64,000 nucleotides of DNA, taken from positions 11,302,001 to 11,366,000 of the forward strand of contig NC_135140.1 of assembly GCF_051014445.1 (NCBI RefSeq), in the 5' to 3' direction. The notes beneath the pieces were generated by a model, which was not told the origin of the DNA, searched no databases, and saw only the letters and a list, made by a program, of their open reading frames with translations. The stretch is from Colletes latitarsis. Lineage: Eukaryota > Arthropoda > Insecta > Hymenoptera > Colletidae. A program made the position numbers and the translations under genes. How positions within the stretch are numbered: position 1 is the stretch's first letter; each line of letters opens with the position of its first letter. Of the stretch, positions 23,508-35,345 are shown in pieces.

Positions 23508-26083
23508 TTCGTTAAGAATAATACAATTGCAAAAATCTGAAAAAGTTTCATCGTTTTCGAAAAGAAAGAAGCAAACAAACTTTTCTGCGATAATCGAGGA
23601 AAAACGTAGAGATTTTCTATATTCCCCAATTTAGTATTATATTTTTGTTCCCTCCTAATATATTAATTCTCCATAAATCACGTTTGTAATTTTATAAGAT
23701 TCTACCGAAACTCTCGTAAGGAAGTAAAAATGTAAAACACACGAAGCAATTGGAATTTTAATATTTTTTTAAGAGCCCAAAACTCCGTAACACGGACACG
23801 AGAAATGGAATTGCAGAAAATGGCGGGAACGCGCGACAATTAGAGAGGCAGAGACCGCGACAATAAGAAACCCGCCGTATCATCGATCTTCAGCGTAGGT
23901 TCTAACTTTGTCAGGTTTAATTTTTCGACCCGGATCGATCGAGCAGTTTCTAATCGGTTTAATGAATAGCGTGTGCCCCGAAAAACTCGAATCCTTCCAT
24001 TTCGATCATTCCGTAGAACCATCGATAAGAAACGGAATATCGTCCGGAAAAAAGGAAACGAAACCTGTATGACGATAACAGCGACTCGAGGTGATTTATT
24101 AGAACAGGTTTATAGTATGTTTTGGCACATTGCCTCTATCACGAGAATTAATTGCAACAAGCAAAGAGAAAGGTGCTACTAAGTACTTGTAACTAATAGT
24201 ACTACCGGTGTGAGTGTAAATATAGGTTTATAAATTATGGTAAAAATACAAGACCTTCGAAAGCATATAACGAACATAAATTGCGAGAAGAATTATCATA
24301 TTCTAAACGCTTATTATTAAAATTTGATTTTTTTAGAATAATACACGAAGCGATACGCTTCTGTTTCGTTAAACTACAAAATGGCAGCTTCGTTCCCGTT
24401 GAAAACAAGATATTTCACACAAAATAAATAAACAACAAATAATTTCACATTTATTTATTCTTATTCGAGTATTTAGAGATGCATTTAAAAAATTAGAATC
24501 CATATTATTATCCAAGCTATGCTGTGAAGTCTAAAACGTGTCTTCTGTATTTTACGACTTATTTTTACCGCGAGAATAATAATAAATACTGTTGCATTAT
24601 ACCTTACCCCCACGTGACTCTATTTTAATTTTATCGTAATATAGACACGTTGTTTATTGATGCTAGTGTGTTTAAAATACCGACGTACTTGAATTTAGTC
24701 TAAATATAGTCCGACCCACGATTACGTATCGTAATTGCACGTAATTTTTTATTACTTTTCGAAATTGCAATCCTTCGAATTATCTGTAATCGTTTAATAT
24801 GAAGTTTCGAAGTACGACTATTTCAAACAATTCGCTTGCGTTTTGCATTTGAATGCAAGAAAAAACATTAAAGAATTTATAAGAATAACGTTTCTGGCGA
24901 AATTAATTTCGTTAAAAATTGCGGTGGTTTAATGTTCATAAGAAGAAATTCAAACAGAAAATACGATTGTTTATGCGAGTAATTCCTGAAATTATTAACA
25001 ATATATCAATAATAAATATTTTTTCGAACGTTTGTCAGCGCGAAGTCGACTTCAAAATTTAAAAATGATTCTCCAACGGTTCTCAACCTAAACTTGTCAC
25101 TTTAAGCGTTTCTGATTTGGCAATTAAATATCTTCGGTATTTTCGATCGTATAAAACTCCACGAGGTCTCATTCTTCTCGTTATACAGTCCACTTTAAAA
25201 TACGTTATATACATTTTCCCGATTCGAGGCACCAGAAAAAATTTACGCGACAATATACGAAAACAAAGCACCGACTACTTGCACTTTGACAGTTCAACTT
25301 TGAAGCGCTGTACGACCGATCAAAATTATCGTAGAGAGTTAAACAGAGTCTTATTCTCTCCCCTAAAAGCTACTTAACAAAATATTATTTCACACTTTTC
25401 GCAAAATTCTGCACAGTTTCGAAGATGCATCCCGAAGACTGAAAAGCTGCATCCTTTTTTTTAACATTTTCGAACGAATTCGTTCCTGCGGTAAACTGAA
25501 TTTTTTAATTATTGCACTCTGAGAGTCCCGGAGGACTGACGCGTAATAGACACTGTAATAGAGTACCGTTCCATAATAGAATACCTTTTAAGCCAGAGTC
25601 ATACGCTGCTGACATTGGTTGCTATCGCGCTCGTACGCTTCCGCTTCGTTCAATTTCACATAACTGTGGCAGGCTATAATAATACACCTTTCCTCTCCCA
25701 TTCTTTTATCGAAGCTCGCGTTACACTCGATGGAGCCAAGAAAGGGAGTCGGAACGATAGGCGGATATTTAAATATTTAAAGCTGACGCCAGGCGAAATT
25801 GTACGCGTCGGTGAACGACGAAGAGAAGAGGAATACCGCCATTAATGCCGTCGTTGTTTTCGGCGAACGGAATGCTGATACCGCGTAACTTTCAGGGTCT
25901 AGTCATGCAAATGTATGAGCCGTTAATTAAAACCGACGCGAAGCTGCATTTTGTTCGGTCGCAATTGCTGGAAAACATTCTTCCCTTCGAGGACTCGCCA
26001 ACTCCACCATTCAGATCCTTACGTTTCCTTCACAAAAATGACTCGTTACGATCGTATTGGACAAACTACTGGACAGATTGGTC
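23508..26083. other. Unique non-coding stretch, GC-richer at 25500-26090
   Basis: AT-rich to 25490 with nothing recognisable. 25500-26090 has higher GC and a POU/homeodomain-like motif cluster, listed separately. Short open frames at 25615-25845 and 25845-26099 have no splice context or known match. Confidence 0.4.
25905..25930. promoter_or_regulatory. Octamer ATGCAAAT next to TTAATTAA
   Basis: A perfect POU octamer (25905-25912) and a perfect TTAATTAA homeodomain palindrome (25923-25930) are 10 bp apart, inside a ~500-bp GC-richer block. This is the arrangement seen in insect enhancers. The motifs are directly visible; enhancer function is inference. Confidence 0.3.
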
Positions 26084-28555
26084 GAAAAAAGCCAGTTAAA
26101 TAAGCAAATTTATTAGTTTATGGGGTACCAAAGACTCGAACTCTATCGTTGTTGATAGGACTCTCAGACGATTGACGAAATCTCGACAAAGTAAGTGGAG
26201 GACACAAGTGATTCTGTATAGAAACTACCAAAAACCTAGTCCTCATTTATTGTTAGAAGGATTCCCTCATTTGTTCACCAATTCCTCATTCTGATTGTGC
26301 CAATCAAGCTACTGGGTCAGAGAGCTGAGACAAATTAGTCGAAATAAACGAGTTAAATAAGCAAATTTGTCAGTTTATGAGGTACCAAAGACTCGAACTC
26401 TATCGTTGTTTTAGGACCCTCAGACGATGAACGAAATCTCGACAAAAATGGAGGACACAAGTGATTCTGTATAGAAACTACCAAAAACCTAGTCCTCATT
26501 TATTGTTAGAAGGATTCCCTCATTTGTTCACCAATTCCTCATTCTGATTGTGCCAATCAAGCTACTGGGTCAGAGAGTTGAGACAAATTAATCGAAATAA
26601 ACGAGTTAAATAAGCAAATTTGTCAGTTTATGAGGTACCAAAGACACGAACTCTATCGTTGTTTTAGAACCCTCAGACGATTGACGAAATCTCGACAAAG
26701 TAAGTGGCGGACACAAGTGATTCTGTATAGAAACTACCAAAAACCTAGTCCTCATTTATTGTTAGAAGGATTCACTCATTTGTTCACCAATTCCTCATTC
26801 TGATTGTGCCAATCAAGCTACTGGGTCAGAGAGCTGAGACAAATTAATCGAAATAAACGAGTTAAATAAGCAAATTTGTCAGTTTATGAGGTACCAAAGA
26901 CTCGAACTCTATCGTTGTTGATAGGACTCTCAGACGATTGATGAAATCTCGACAAAGTAAGTGGAGGAAACGAGTGATTCTGTCGAGAAACTACCAAAAA
27001 CCTAGTCCTCATTTATTGTTAGAAAGATTCACAAGGTTTGTTCACCAATTCCTCATTCTGATTGTGCTAATCAAGCTACTGGGTCAGAGAGTTGAAACAA
27101 ATTAGTCGAAATAAACGAGTTAAATAAGCAAATTTGTCAGTTTATGAGGTACCAAAGACTCGAACTCTATCGTTGTTGATAGGACTCTCAGACGATTGAC
27201 GAAATCTCGACAAAGTAAGTGGAGGACACAAGTGATTCTGTATAGAAACTACCAAAAACCTAGTCCTCATTTATTGTTAGAAGGATTCCCTCATTTGTTC
27301 ACCAATTCCTCATTCTGATTGTGCCAATCAAGCTACTGGGTCAGAGAGCTGAGACAAATTAGTCGAAATAAACGAGTTAAATAAGCAAATTTGTCAGTTT
27401 ATGAGGTACCAAAGACTCGAACTCTATCGTTGTTTTAGGACCCTCAGACGATGAACGAAATCTCGACAAAAATGGAGGACACAAGTGATTCTGTATAGAA
27501 ACTACCAAAAACCTAGTCCTCATTTATTGTTAGAAGGATTCCCTCATTTGTTCACCAATTCCTCATTCTGATTGTGCCAATCAAGCTACTGGGTCAGAGA
27601 GTTGAGACAAATTAATCGAAATAAACGAGTTAAATAAGCAAATTTGTCAGTTTATGAGGTACCAAAGACTCGAACTCTATCGTTGTTTTAGAACCCTCAG
27701 ACGATTGACGAAATCTCGACAAAGTAAGTGGCGGACACAAGTGATTCTGTATAGAAACTACCAAAAACCTAGTCCTCATTTATTGTTAGAAGGATTCACT
27801 CATTTGTTCACCAATTCCTCATTCTGATTGTGCCAATCAAGCTACTGGGTCAGAGAGCTGAGACAAATTAGTCGAAATAAACGAGTTAAATAAGCAAATT
27901 TGTCAGTTTATGAGGTACCAAAGACTCGAACTCTATCGTTGTTTTAGGACCCTCAGACGATGAACGAAATCTCGACAAAAATGGAGGACACAAGTGATTC
28001 TGTATAGAAACTACCAAAAACCTAGTCCTCATTTATTGTTAGAAGGATTCACTCATTTGTTCACCAATTCCGCATTCTGATTGTGCCAATCAAGCAACTG
28101 GGTCAGAGAGCTGAGACAAATTCATGGAAATAAATGAGTTAAATAAGCAAATTTGTCAGTTTATGAGGTACCAAAAATTCGAACTCTATCGTTGTTTTAG
28201 GACCCTCAGACGATGAACAAAATCTCGACAAAAATGGAGGACACAAGTGATTCTGTATAGAAACTACCAAAAACCTAGTTCTCATTTATTGTTAGAGGGA
28301 TTCCCTCATTTGTTCACCAATTCCTCATTCTGATTGTGCCAATCAAGCTACTGGGTCAGAGAGCTAAGACAAATTAATCGAAATAAACGAGTTAAATAAA
28401 CAAATTTGTCAGTTTATGAGGTACCAAAAACTCGAACTCTATCGTTGTTGATAGGACTCTCAGACGATTGACGAAATCTCGACAAAGTAAGTGGAGGAAA
28501 CGAGTGATTCTGTATAGAAACTACCAAAAACCTAGTCCTCATTTATTGATATTAT
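26084..28555. repeat. Tandem array of ten 253-258 bp units with a 1024-bp higher-order period
   Basis: The anchor ctcgaactctatcgttgtt starts at 26135, 26392, 26645, 26901, 27159, 27416, 27669, 27925, about 28178 and 28431. Unit types differ at gttgataggactctcagac versus gttttaggaccctcagac and at gtaagtggagg versus aaatggagg. Types 1-2-3 recur as 5-6-7, and units 1-4 are offset from 5-8 by exactly 1024 bp, so a four-unit block was duplicated. The right edge is abrupt, at ctcatttattgatatta. Confidence 0.96.
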
Positions 28556-29914
28556 TGCAGAAATAAAAATGTTACAAAATAAAGGAATGTTGATCAAATA
28601 ATTAAACTACTCGAGTGATTTTAGCTGACAAGAAGGTACTAAACACTGTTCATCGACAAAATCATAACAAACGAGCAAATTACACAACTGGGTTCATCTG
28701 TTAGCTAGTCATCTTCATCCATTACTATTGGTATCCAAAGTCGTTGATAAAATCCTAACAAAATAAGAGAATCGCACTATAAACACCTAACCCCTTTCAT
28801 TGTTCTTGAATTAGGTGAATTACACACGTGACTTTATCCGTCAGGAAGGCATCGACGACCTAATTCATTGTCATCAGTGTTGAAAGACGCTTGGAAAAAT
28901 ATTGGAACTACGCAAGAAACTTTAGCTTCCAATAAGGTGCCAAACACCTGAACCCTTTCGTTGTTATTTATGTCATGAAAAGATATGTTTATTGGCGATT
29001 GACAGTACTTCGACAAAATAGACGAATTTGACAACTGATATTATTTATCAGAAAGACACCAAAGACATAAACTTTTTCGTTGCTAGCGACGTCTACTGGC
29101 ACTTTACAGAAGAAGCTAATCGCCTAATTTATATCTTGCTAAGGTACCCAACTTGAAATCTACATTACATGTCAGCTAGTTATAATTAGCTAAGTATAAT
29201 TACGTAGACATCTGCTACTTACAAGTATCTATTTTATAACTCCCATTAAAAATTTGTTAAAAATTTATTTATTAATATTTGCATCATTCTAGTAGCCTCG
29301 ATAATCAAGTTCACATTAATTATTTGTTTATACACGTATTCAAACACGTTTACATAACGTAATAAAAATGAACGACAAATTATTTTTGAAAGATTCATTA
29401 TTACGATCATTATCGTAATCTCTCAAATCCAACCCTAACGTTGATCCTGTGTCATTTGACATTTATCTTAGCTTCTTTCAAAGAGTTTAGAGAGTTTTGC
29501 AGGCCACCGTGGACCAACCATTTCTCACCATTTCGAAAATCGTCGCTATTAGAATCGTTCGATGTGGCGAGCCGGGTTACACTTGAGTTTATTTTTGATT
29601 GCACCCATGGACCGATTCGTCGGCCGGCTATTCGGCAGTTAAGTAGAAACAAATGAAACGAATTCGTGGAATTCGAACTAAGACCGCGGTCTTCGGTGCC
29701 GCTCTAAATAGTTTTTCGAAATCAAACGCGACCGACGGATCGACCCGTTCCTCGTTTTCTTCGTCTCTGTCTCGCTCGATTTTAGCCGAGCAATGGGAAT
29801 AATTCAGCCCAGGGCCTCGATTATTCAACGCGACCCCTTCCCAACCTCTGCATTTCCTCATTTCACGAATACTTTCTCGATCTTCTATCACCGCGAACTT
29901 TATTCCATATTTCG
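28556..29914. other. Unique stretch, GC-richer at 29440-29900
   Basis: 28556-29440 holds only AT-rich DNA. 29440-29900 is GC-richer and open on both strands (plus 29441-29656, minus 29628-29891). No splice pair or recognisable protein was found. Confidence 0.4.
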
Positions 29915-30800
29915 AAAGAGAAATTATTTCCTCGTATATTTATAGCCACCAGTCGATTAATATTAGAATGGATTCGTTCAAGACGCGCCATTTTTGATCC
30001 CCCATATTTGGCGCGCAATTCGAGGCTAGGTTTCGAAACTTGTCTTCGATCGTACTTTGTTTTCACGCAATTATATGAATCTTCTCATCGATATTTGCAA
30101 TTTATGTTAGAAATTCGATAATCTAATAAGTTTTGTAACAGTGATAATTATTTCCTACATATTTATAGTTACGTGTCAATTAATATTGGAATAGATTCGT
30201 CGAAGACGCGCCATATCTGGTCCCCCATATTTGGCGCGCAATTTGAGGCTAGGTTTCGAAATTTGTCTTCGATCGTACTTTGTTTTCACGCAATTATATG
30301 AATCTTCTCATCGATATTTGCAATTTATGTTAGAAATTCGATAATCTAATAAGTTTTGTAACAGTGATAATTATTTCTTACATATTTATAGTTACGAGTC
30401 AATTAATATTGGAATAGATTCGTCGAAGACGCGCCATTTTTGATCCCCCATATTTGGCGCGCAATTCGAGGCTAGGTTTCGAAACTTGTCTTCGATCGTA
30501 CTTTGTTTTCACGCAATTGTATAAATCGTCTCATCGATATTTGCAATTTATGTTTGAAATTCGATAATCTAATAAGTTTTGTAACAGTGATAATTATTTC
30601 CTACATATTTATAGTTACGAGTCAATTAATATTGGAATAGATTCGTCGAAGACGCGCCATTTCTGGTCCCCCATATTTGGCGCGCAATTCGAGACTAGGT
30701 CTCGAAACTTATCTTCGATCGTACTTTGTTTTCACGCAATCATATAAACCACCTCGTGGATATTTGCAATTTACATTTGAAGTTCGATAATCTAGTAAGT
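29915..30800. repeat. Tandem repeat, 223-bp unit, four copies, each with an E2F-like inverted pair
   Basis: gacgcgccat starts at 29982, 30205, 30428 and 30651, an exact 223-bp period. Every unit has cgcgcca and tggcgcg as a perfect inverted repeat separated by ~18 bp. The right arm reads atatttggcgcgcaa, matching the E2F/DP consensus TTTSGCGC. Units differ at a few percent of positions, but both arms are unchanged in all four. Confidence 0.95.
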
Positions 30801-31578
30801 TGTGCAATAATAATAATAATTATTGTCAAGGAAATACAGTAATTTTCGATATCGTCCATCAACTCGTTAATTGACATAAATTAACTAATATTAGAATTAG
30901 ATAAGTAAAACGATACATGGTATTGCGTTTTTTTTATGCTGTTTAAGAACGTAGACAGAAAAATGTATTATGCCATTTAGAAAATATCGCGGTTTATCGA
31001 AAAAAGTGCATTTCCACTTCTGGTTTTCTAGAAAATAGTTTTGGTATAATTTAAGGTTAAATTTGAAAAGCGGCCTTCGTCTTTAAATATTTTGTCCTTA
31101 TGCAATTAGACAATCAATCTATTATGACACTCAAGAGTTTCACGCGATATGCGTAACAAACATGTAGCGACACTATTAATAATAATTTCTGAGAGTTTAT
31201 TGTTCAACAACGAATTCATTTGAAATATTTAATTGTTATTATAATTATTTAAAGCGTTTACTATAGAATAATGAATTCAATTTAATAATAACGTAACAAG
31301 TAAGGTAGCTAATAAAAAATTGCAAATTTTATTGAATGTTTCATTAGTAAATAGTATTGAGAAACTTGAAGGAGACTCAATGTTCATTTTTATGCATTCC
31401 TTTCGAAAACAAAATATAAGAAACTATTTTAGTCAAATAAATATTCCCCAAGTACAAGTAGATTGTATAATAATACTAAACATTTCCGAGAGATTAGCAT
31501 TATTAGATTGAATTCGTTACAATTCAAAACTAATTTTAATCGTATATTTTAATAGTATAAAAAAGAATTTTTATTCTC
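30801..31578. other. Unique AT-rich stretch
   Basis: Nothing recognised beyond short runs such as aataataataataatt near 30810. Confidence 0.5.
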
Positions 31579-31975
31579 AGTTTTCAACCTTTTCTGGCCC
31601 CTCAATATAAAAATTGATAAAAAAGATATGAAAATTTGGTGGACCGTAAAAAGCAATCATTTATTTTACACGTTGCAAGCACAAATTCGAGTTAAATTTT
31701 TCGTTGATTAAAAAAAACCCAGTTTTCAACCCTTTTCGGGCCTTCGGAATAAAAATTGATAGAAAAGATATGAAAATTTGGTGGACCGTAAAAAGCCAAT
31801 CATTCATTTTACACGTTGCAAGCACAAATTCGAGTTAAATTTTTCGTTGATTAAAAAAAACCCAGTTTTCAAGCCTTTTGGGACCCTCGGAATAAAAATT
31901 GATAAAAAAGATATGAAAATTTGGTGGACCGTAAAAAGCCAATCATTCATTTTACATGCTACGAACACAGTTTCG
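31579..31975. repeat. Tandem repeat, ~142-bp unit, three copies
   Basis: agttttcaa.cctttt starts at 31579, 31721 and 31864. Units share gaaaatttggtggaccgtaa and cacaaattcgagtt. The third copy decays after ~110 bp. Confidence 0.93.
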
Positions 31976-32389
31976 AGTTTTCTCAGAGAGCTGATGGAAC
32001 CGGATTAGAATAAAATTGATCGAAACACGTCGGCTGATTTTTGTTTATCCATCGCGACAGAATTACGGCGCGAACGTTTCGAATAAATTGCAGTCGGATT
32101 TGCGTCGTTGCCTTATTCATAAACGATGTCGCGGCGCAATAATTACACACGATAGACGCACGGATATTAGTGTTCGGACAATGTAATTACCATCGATGTA
32201 CGGGATCCACGATCGTTCGCGAAACATGGAAAATACGTGTTAAACTAGCCGCCGTAACAGCGGGTAATGTTCAACGATAGACAGTTATCGTCGTATCGTT
32301 GTACGCTACTGAATATTCTATAGCCACGGGAGATCGTGTTGGCGAATTATCTGATTCGAGAAAGCACATATGGGGGCTTGACTTCTGTC
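31976..32389. other. Unique CpG-rich stretch
   Basis: 32010-32330 is GC-richer, with homeodomain-like cores (ttattcataaacg, caataattac, gtaattacc). It looks like conserved non-coding DNA. No open frame or splice signal is convincing. Confidence 0.35.
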
Positions 32390-34112
32390 AATGAATTACT
32401 TTCAGTGGTTGTTCTTTTGAAATGTTTCACCCCAGGAGCCTGGGGGCTACTCGGATATATCGCAAATATTCCAACGATTCGAATATCTAAGCATTCGATC
32501 GCCGACATTCGAATAGTTTTGCACGCATAATGTCGCAATTTTATTTATCACAGTATTCGTTGCAACGAAAATATGCTACCAATCGATCTTGATTTTAAAA
32601 CATCTAAAAATATAAAACAGTTTTCGAGTTTTACTGATTACCATTGATTATATGTGTTTTTGTCTAATCTTTGGTCAGATACGGTTTGTGGTGATTTTTA
32701 AATTGGTGATATTTTTATATTAGTTAGAGACGTGATAGCTTTGTCAATGTATTTATTTTATTACTTTCTGTGGTTGTTCTTTTGAAATGATTCACCCCAG
32801 GAGCCTGGGGGCTACTCGGATATATCGCAAATATTCCAACGATTCGAATATCTAAGCATTCGATCGCCGACATTCGAATAGTTTTGCACGCATAATGTCG
32901 CAATTTTATTTATCACAGTATTCGTTGCAACGAAAATATGCTACCAATCGATCTCGATTTTAAAACATCTAAAAATAGAAAACAGTTTTCGAGTTTTACT
33001 GATTACCATTAATTATATGTGTTTTTGCCTAATCTTTGGTCAGATACGGTTTGTGGTGATTTTTGAATTGACGATATTTTTATATTATTTAGAGACGTGA
33101 TAGCTTTGTTAATGTATTTATTTTATCACTTTCAGTGGCTGTTCTTTTGAAATGTTTCACCCCAGGAGCCTGGGGGCTACTCGGATATATCGCAAATATT
33201 CCAACGATTCGAATATCTAAGCATTCGATCGCCGACATTCGAATAGTTTTGCACGCATAATGTCGCAATTTTATTTATCACAGTATTCGTTGCAACGAAA
33301 ATATGCTACCAATCGATCTCGATTTTAAAACATCTAAAAATAGAAAACAGTTTTCGAGTTTTACTGATTACCATTAATTATATGTGTTTTTGTCTAATCT
33401 TTGGTCAGATACGGTTTGTGGTGATTTTTAAATTGGCGATATTTTTATATTAGTTAGAGACGTGACAGCTTTGTCAATGTATTTATTTTATTACTTTCTG
33501 TGGTTGTTCTTTTGAAATGTTTCACCCCAGGAGCCTGGGGGCTACTCGGATATATCGCAAATATTCCAACGATTCGAATATCTAAGCATTCGATCACCGA
33601 CATTCGAATAGTTTAGCACGCATAATGTCGCAATTTTATTTATCACAGTATTCGTTGCAACGAAAATATGCTACCAATCGATCTCGATTTTAAAACATCT
33701 AAAAATAGAAAACAGTTTTCGAGTTTTACTGATTACCATTGATTATATGTGTTTTTGTCTAATCTTTGGTCAGATACGGTTTGTGGTGATTTTTAAATTG
33801 ACGATATTTTTATATTAGTTAGGGACGTGATAGCTTTGTCAATGTATTTATTTTATTACTTTCTGTGGTTGTTCTTTTGAAATGTTTCACCCCAGGAGCC
33901 TGGGGGCTACTCGGATATATCGCAAATATTCCAACGATTCGAATATCTAAGCATTCGATCGCCGACATTCGAATAGTTTTGCACGCATAATGTCGCAATT
34001 TTATTTATCACAGTATTCGTTGCAACGAAAATATGCTACCAATCGATCTCGATTTTAAAACATCTAAAAATAGAAAACAGTTTTCGAGTTTTACTGATTA
34101 CCATTAATTATA

Positions 34113-35010
34113 CAGGGTGGTCGACCACCCTGGGAAAAATTTTAATGGAAGATTCTACAGGTCAAAATAAGACGAAAATTAAGAATACCAATTTGTTGAT
34201 GGAGGCTTCGTTAAAAAGTTATTAACGTTTAAAATTTCATACGTATTGAATTTCTTTTCTCGAAAATGCGCAGGATTTCGGGGGTATATCTATTGACCAA
34301 AAATAATTATAATTGACCCCTGCAACTGAAAATAATTTTTTTAGAACGATTCAAAACTTTTCATTTTCGTCGAAAAATATAGGCATCCAAACCCCTATTG
34401 ATTTTTCTTAAAAATTAGTTTTCGATTTTTAGTAATTTTATTTGACGCCCTACAGGAAAGTTGTGTAATACTTTTTTGTAGGTACCCTTGAGCTCTACTT
34501 CAGAAAAAAGTTTCAATAAAATACACTCACTATTATAGAGGTTATGGTCGTTTGAATATTAGACTATTTTTATGTGGTTTTTCTCATTTTTCGGGGTCAG
34601 GGACCAACTTTTCGAATATTTTTGCGATTTCTACATATTTTCCATTAAAATACGCGTCGTTTGCCTTTTTAAACATCAAAATCGTCCAATCCGTTCAGAA
34701 GTTATGATGTTTTAAAGATTCGCATGAAATTTCAGGGTAGCATTTCTGATTAGAAATTATATTTTCGGTAATGAATTTTTTTCTCGAAAGTGCGTAGGAT
34801 TTCGGAGGTATGTGTAATGATAAAAAATAATTGTAATTGACCCCCGCCGCCGAAAATAATTTTTCCAGAACGATTTGAAATTTTTGAATTTAATTGTTAA
34901 TAACTCTTTAACGATACCTCAGTCAAAAAATTGATATTCTTGATTTTCGTCTCATTTTGGCCCCTAGAATCTTCCATTAAAATTTTTCCCAGGGATGGCC
35001 TAACATCCTG
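34113..35010 (+). mobile_element. CAGGGTG Tc1/mariner-type element, copy C (complete, 898 bp), TA target duplication
   Basis: Inverted termini: cagggtggtcgaccaccctg on the left and cagggatggcctaacatcctg on the right (both as read on the plus strand). Uninterrupted satellite units read aattatatgtgttt. Here the left flank is aattaTA and the right flank TAtgtgttt, which directly proves a two-base TA duplication, the Tc1/mariner-superfamily hallmark. The interior has only two tttttctcgaaa sub-repeats, the fewest of the family here. No transposase is encoded. It must have moved with an enzyme supplied elsewhere. Confidence 0.93.
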
Positions 35011-35061
35011 TATGTGTTTTTGCCTAATCTTTGGTCAGATACGGTTTGTGATGATTTTTAA

Positions 35062-35278
35062 TACTAGATTTACGGAAGCCGTCAATTTGACGGATGTCAG
35101 TTCCATAATTAAAACTGCAAAGCGCGTTAATATTATTTTTTAACAACTTATGTTGAATTTGTTTGATGCAATGACATGAATACATATTCTAATTAAAAGA
35201 AAAATCGTATTTTAAGGTAATCGTCAACACGAAAGGTATAAATAAATATACGTGCGATCAATGCCCGTAAATCTAGTG
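35062..35278. mobile_element. piggyBac-like MITE, 217 bp, TTAA target duplication
   Basis: The empty site in sister satellite units reads gatttttaaattgg. Here TTAA occurs on both sides (35058-35061 and 35279-35282). Termini are inverted: tactagatttacgg on the left and ccgtaaatctagtg on the right, 13 of 14 matching. A perfect palindrome (ccgtcaa, t, ttgacgg; 35079-35093) lies just inside the left end. TTAA duplication is the piggyBac hallmark. No coding capacity. Confidence 0.92.
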
Positions 35279-35345
35279 TTAAATTGGCAATATTTTTATA
35301 TTAGTTAGACACGTGATAGTTTTTGTTATAATATTTATTTTGTAG

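Larger units (their letters stand above)
32390..35345. repeat. 365-bp satellite, five units, last unit split by two transposon insertions
   Basis: caccccaggagcctgggggc starts at 32428, 32793, 33158, 33523 and 33888, exactly 365 bp apart. Units are almost identical. Each has a perfect inverted repeat (ccccagg, ag, cctgggg). In the fifth unit, sequence matching the others stops at 34112, resumes at 35011-35061 and resumes again at 35279-35345. The interruptions are the elements at 34113-35010 and 35062-35278. Confidence 0.97.
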
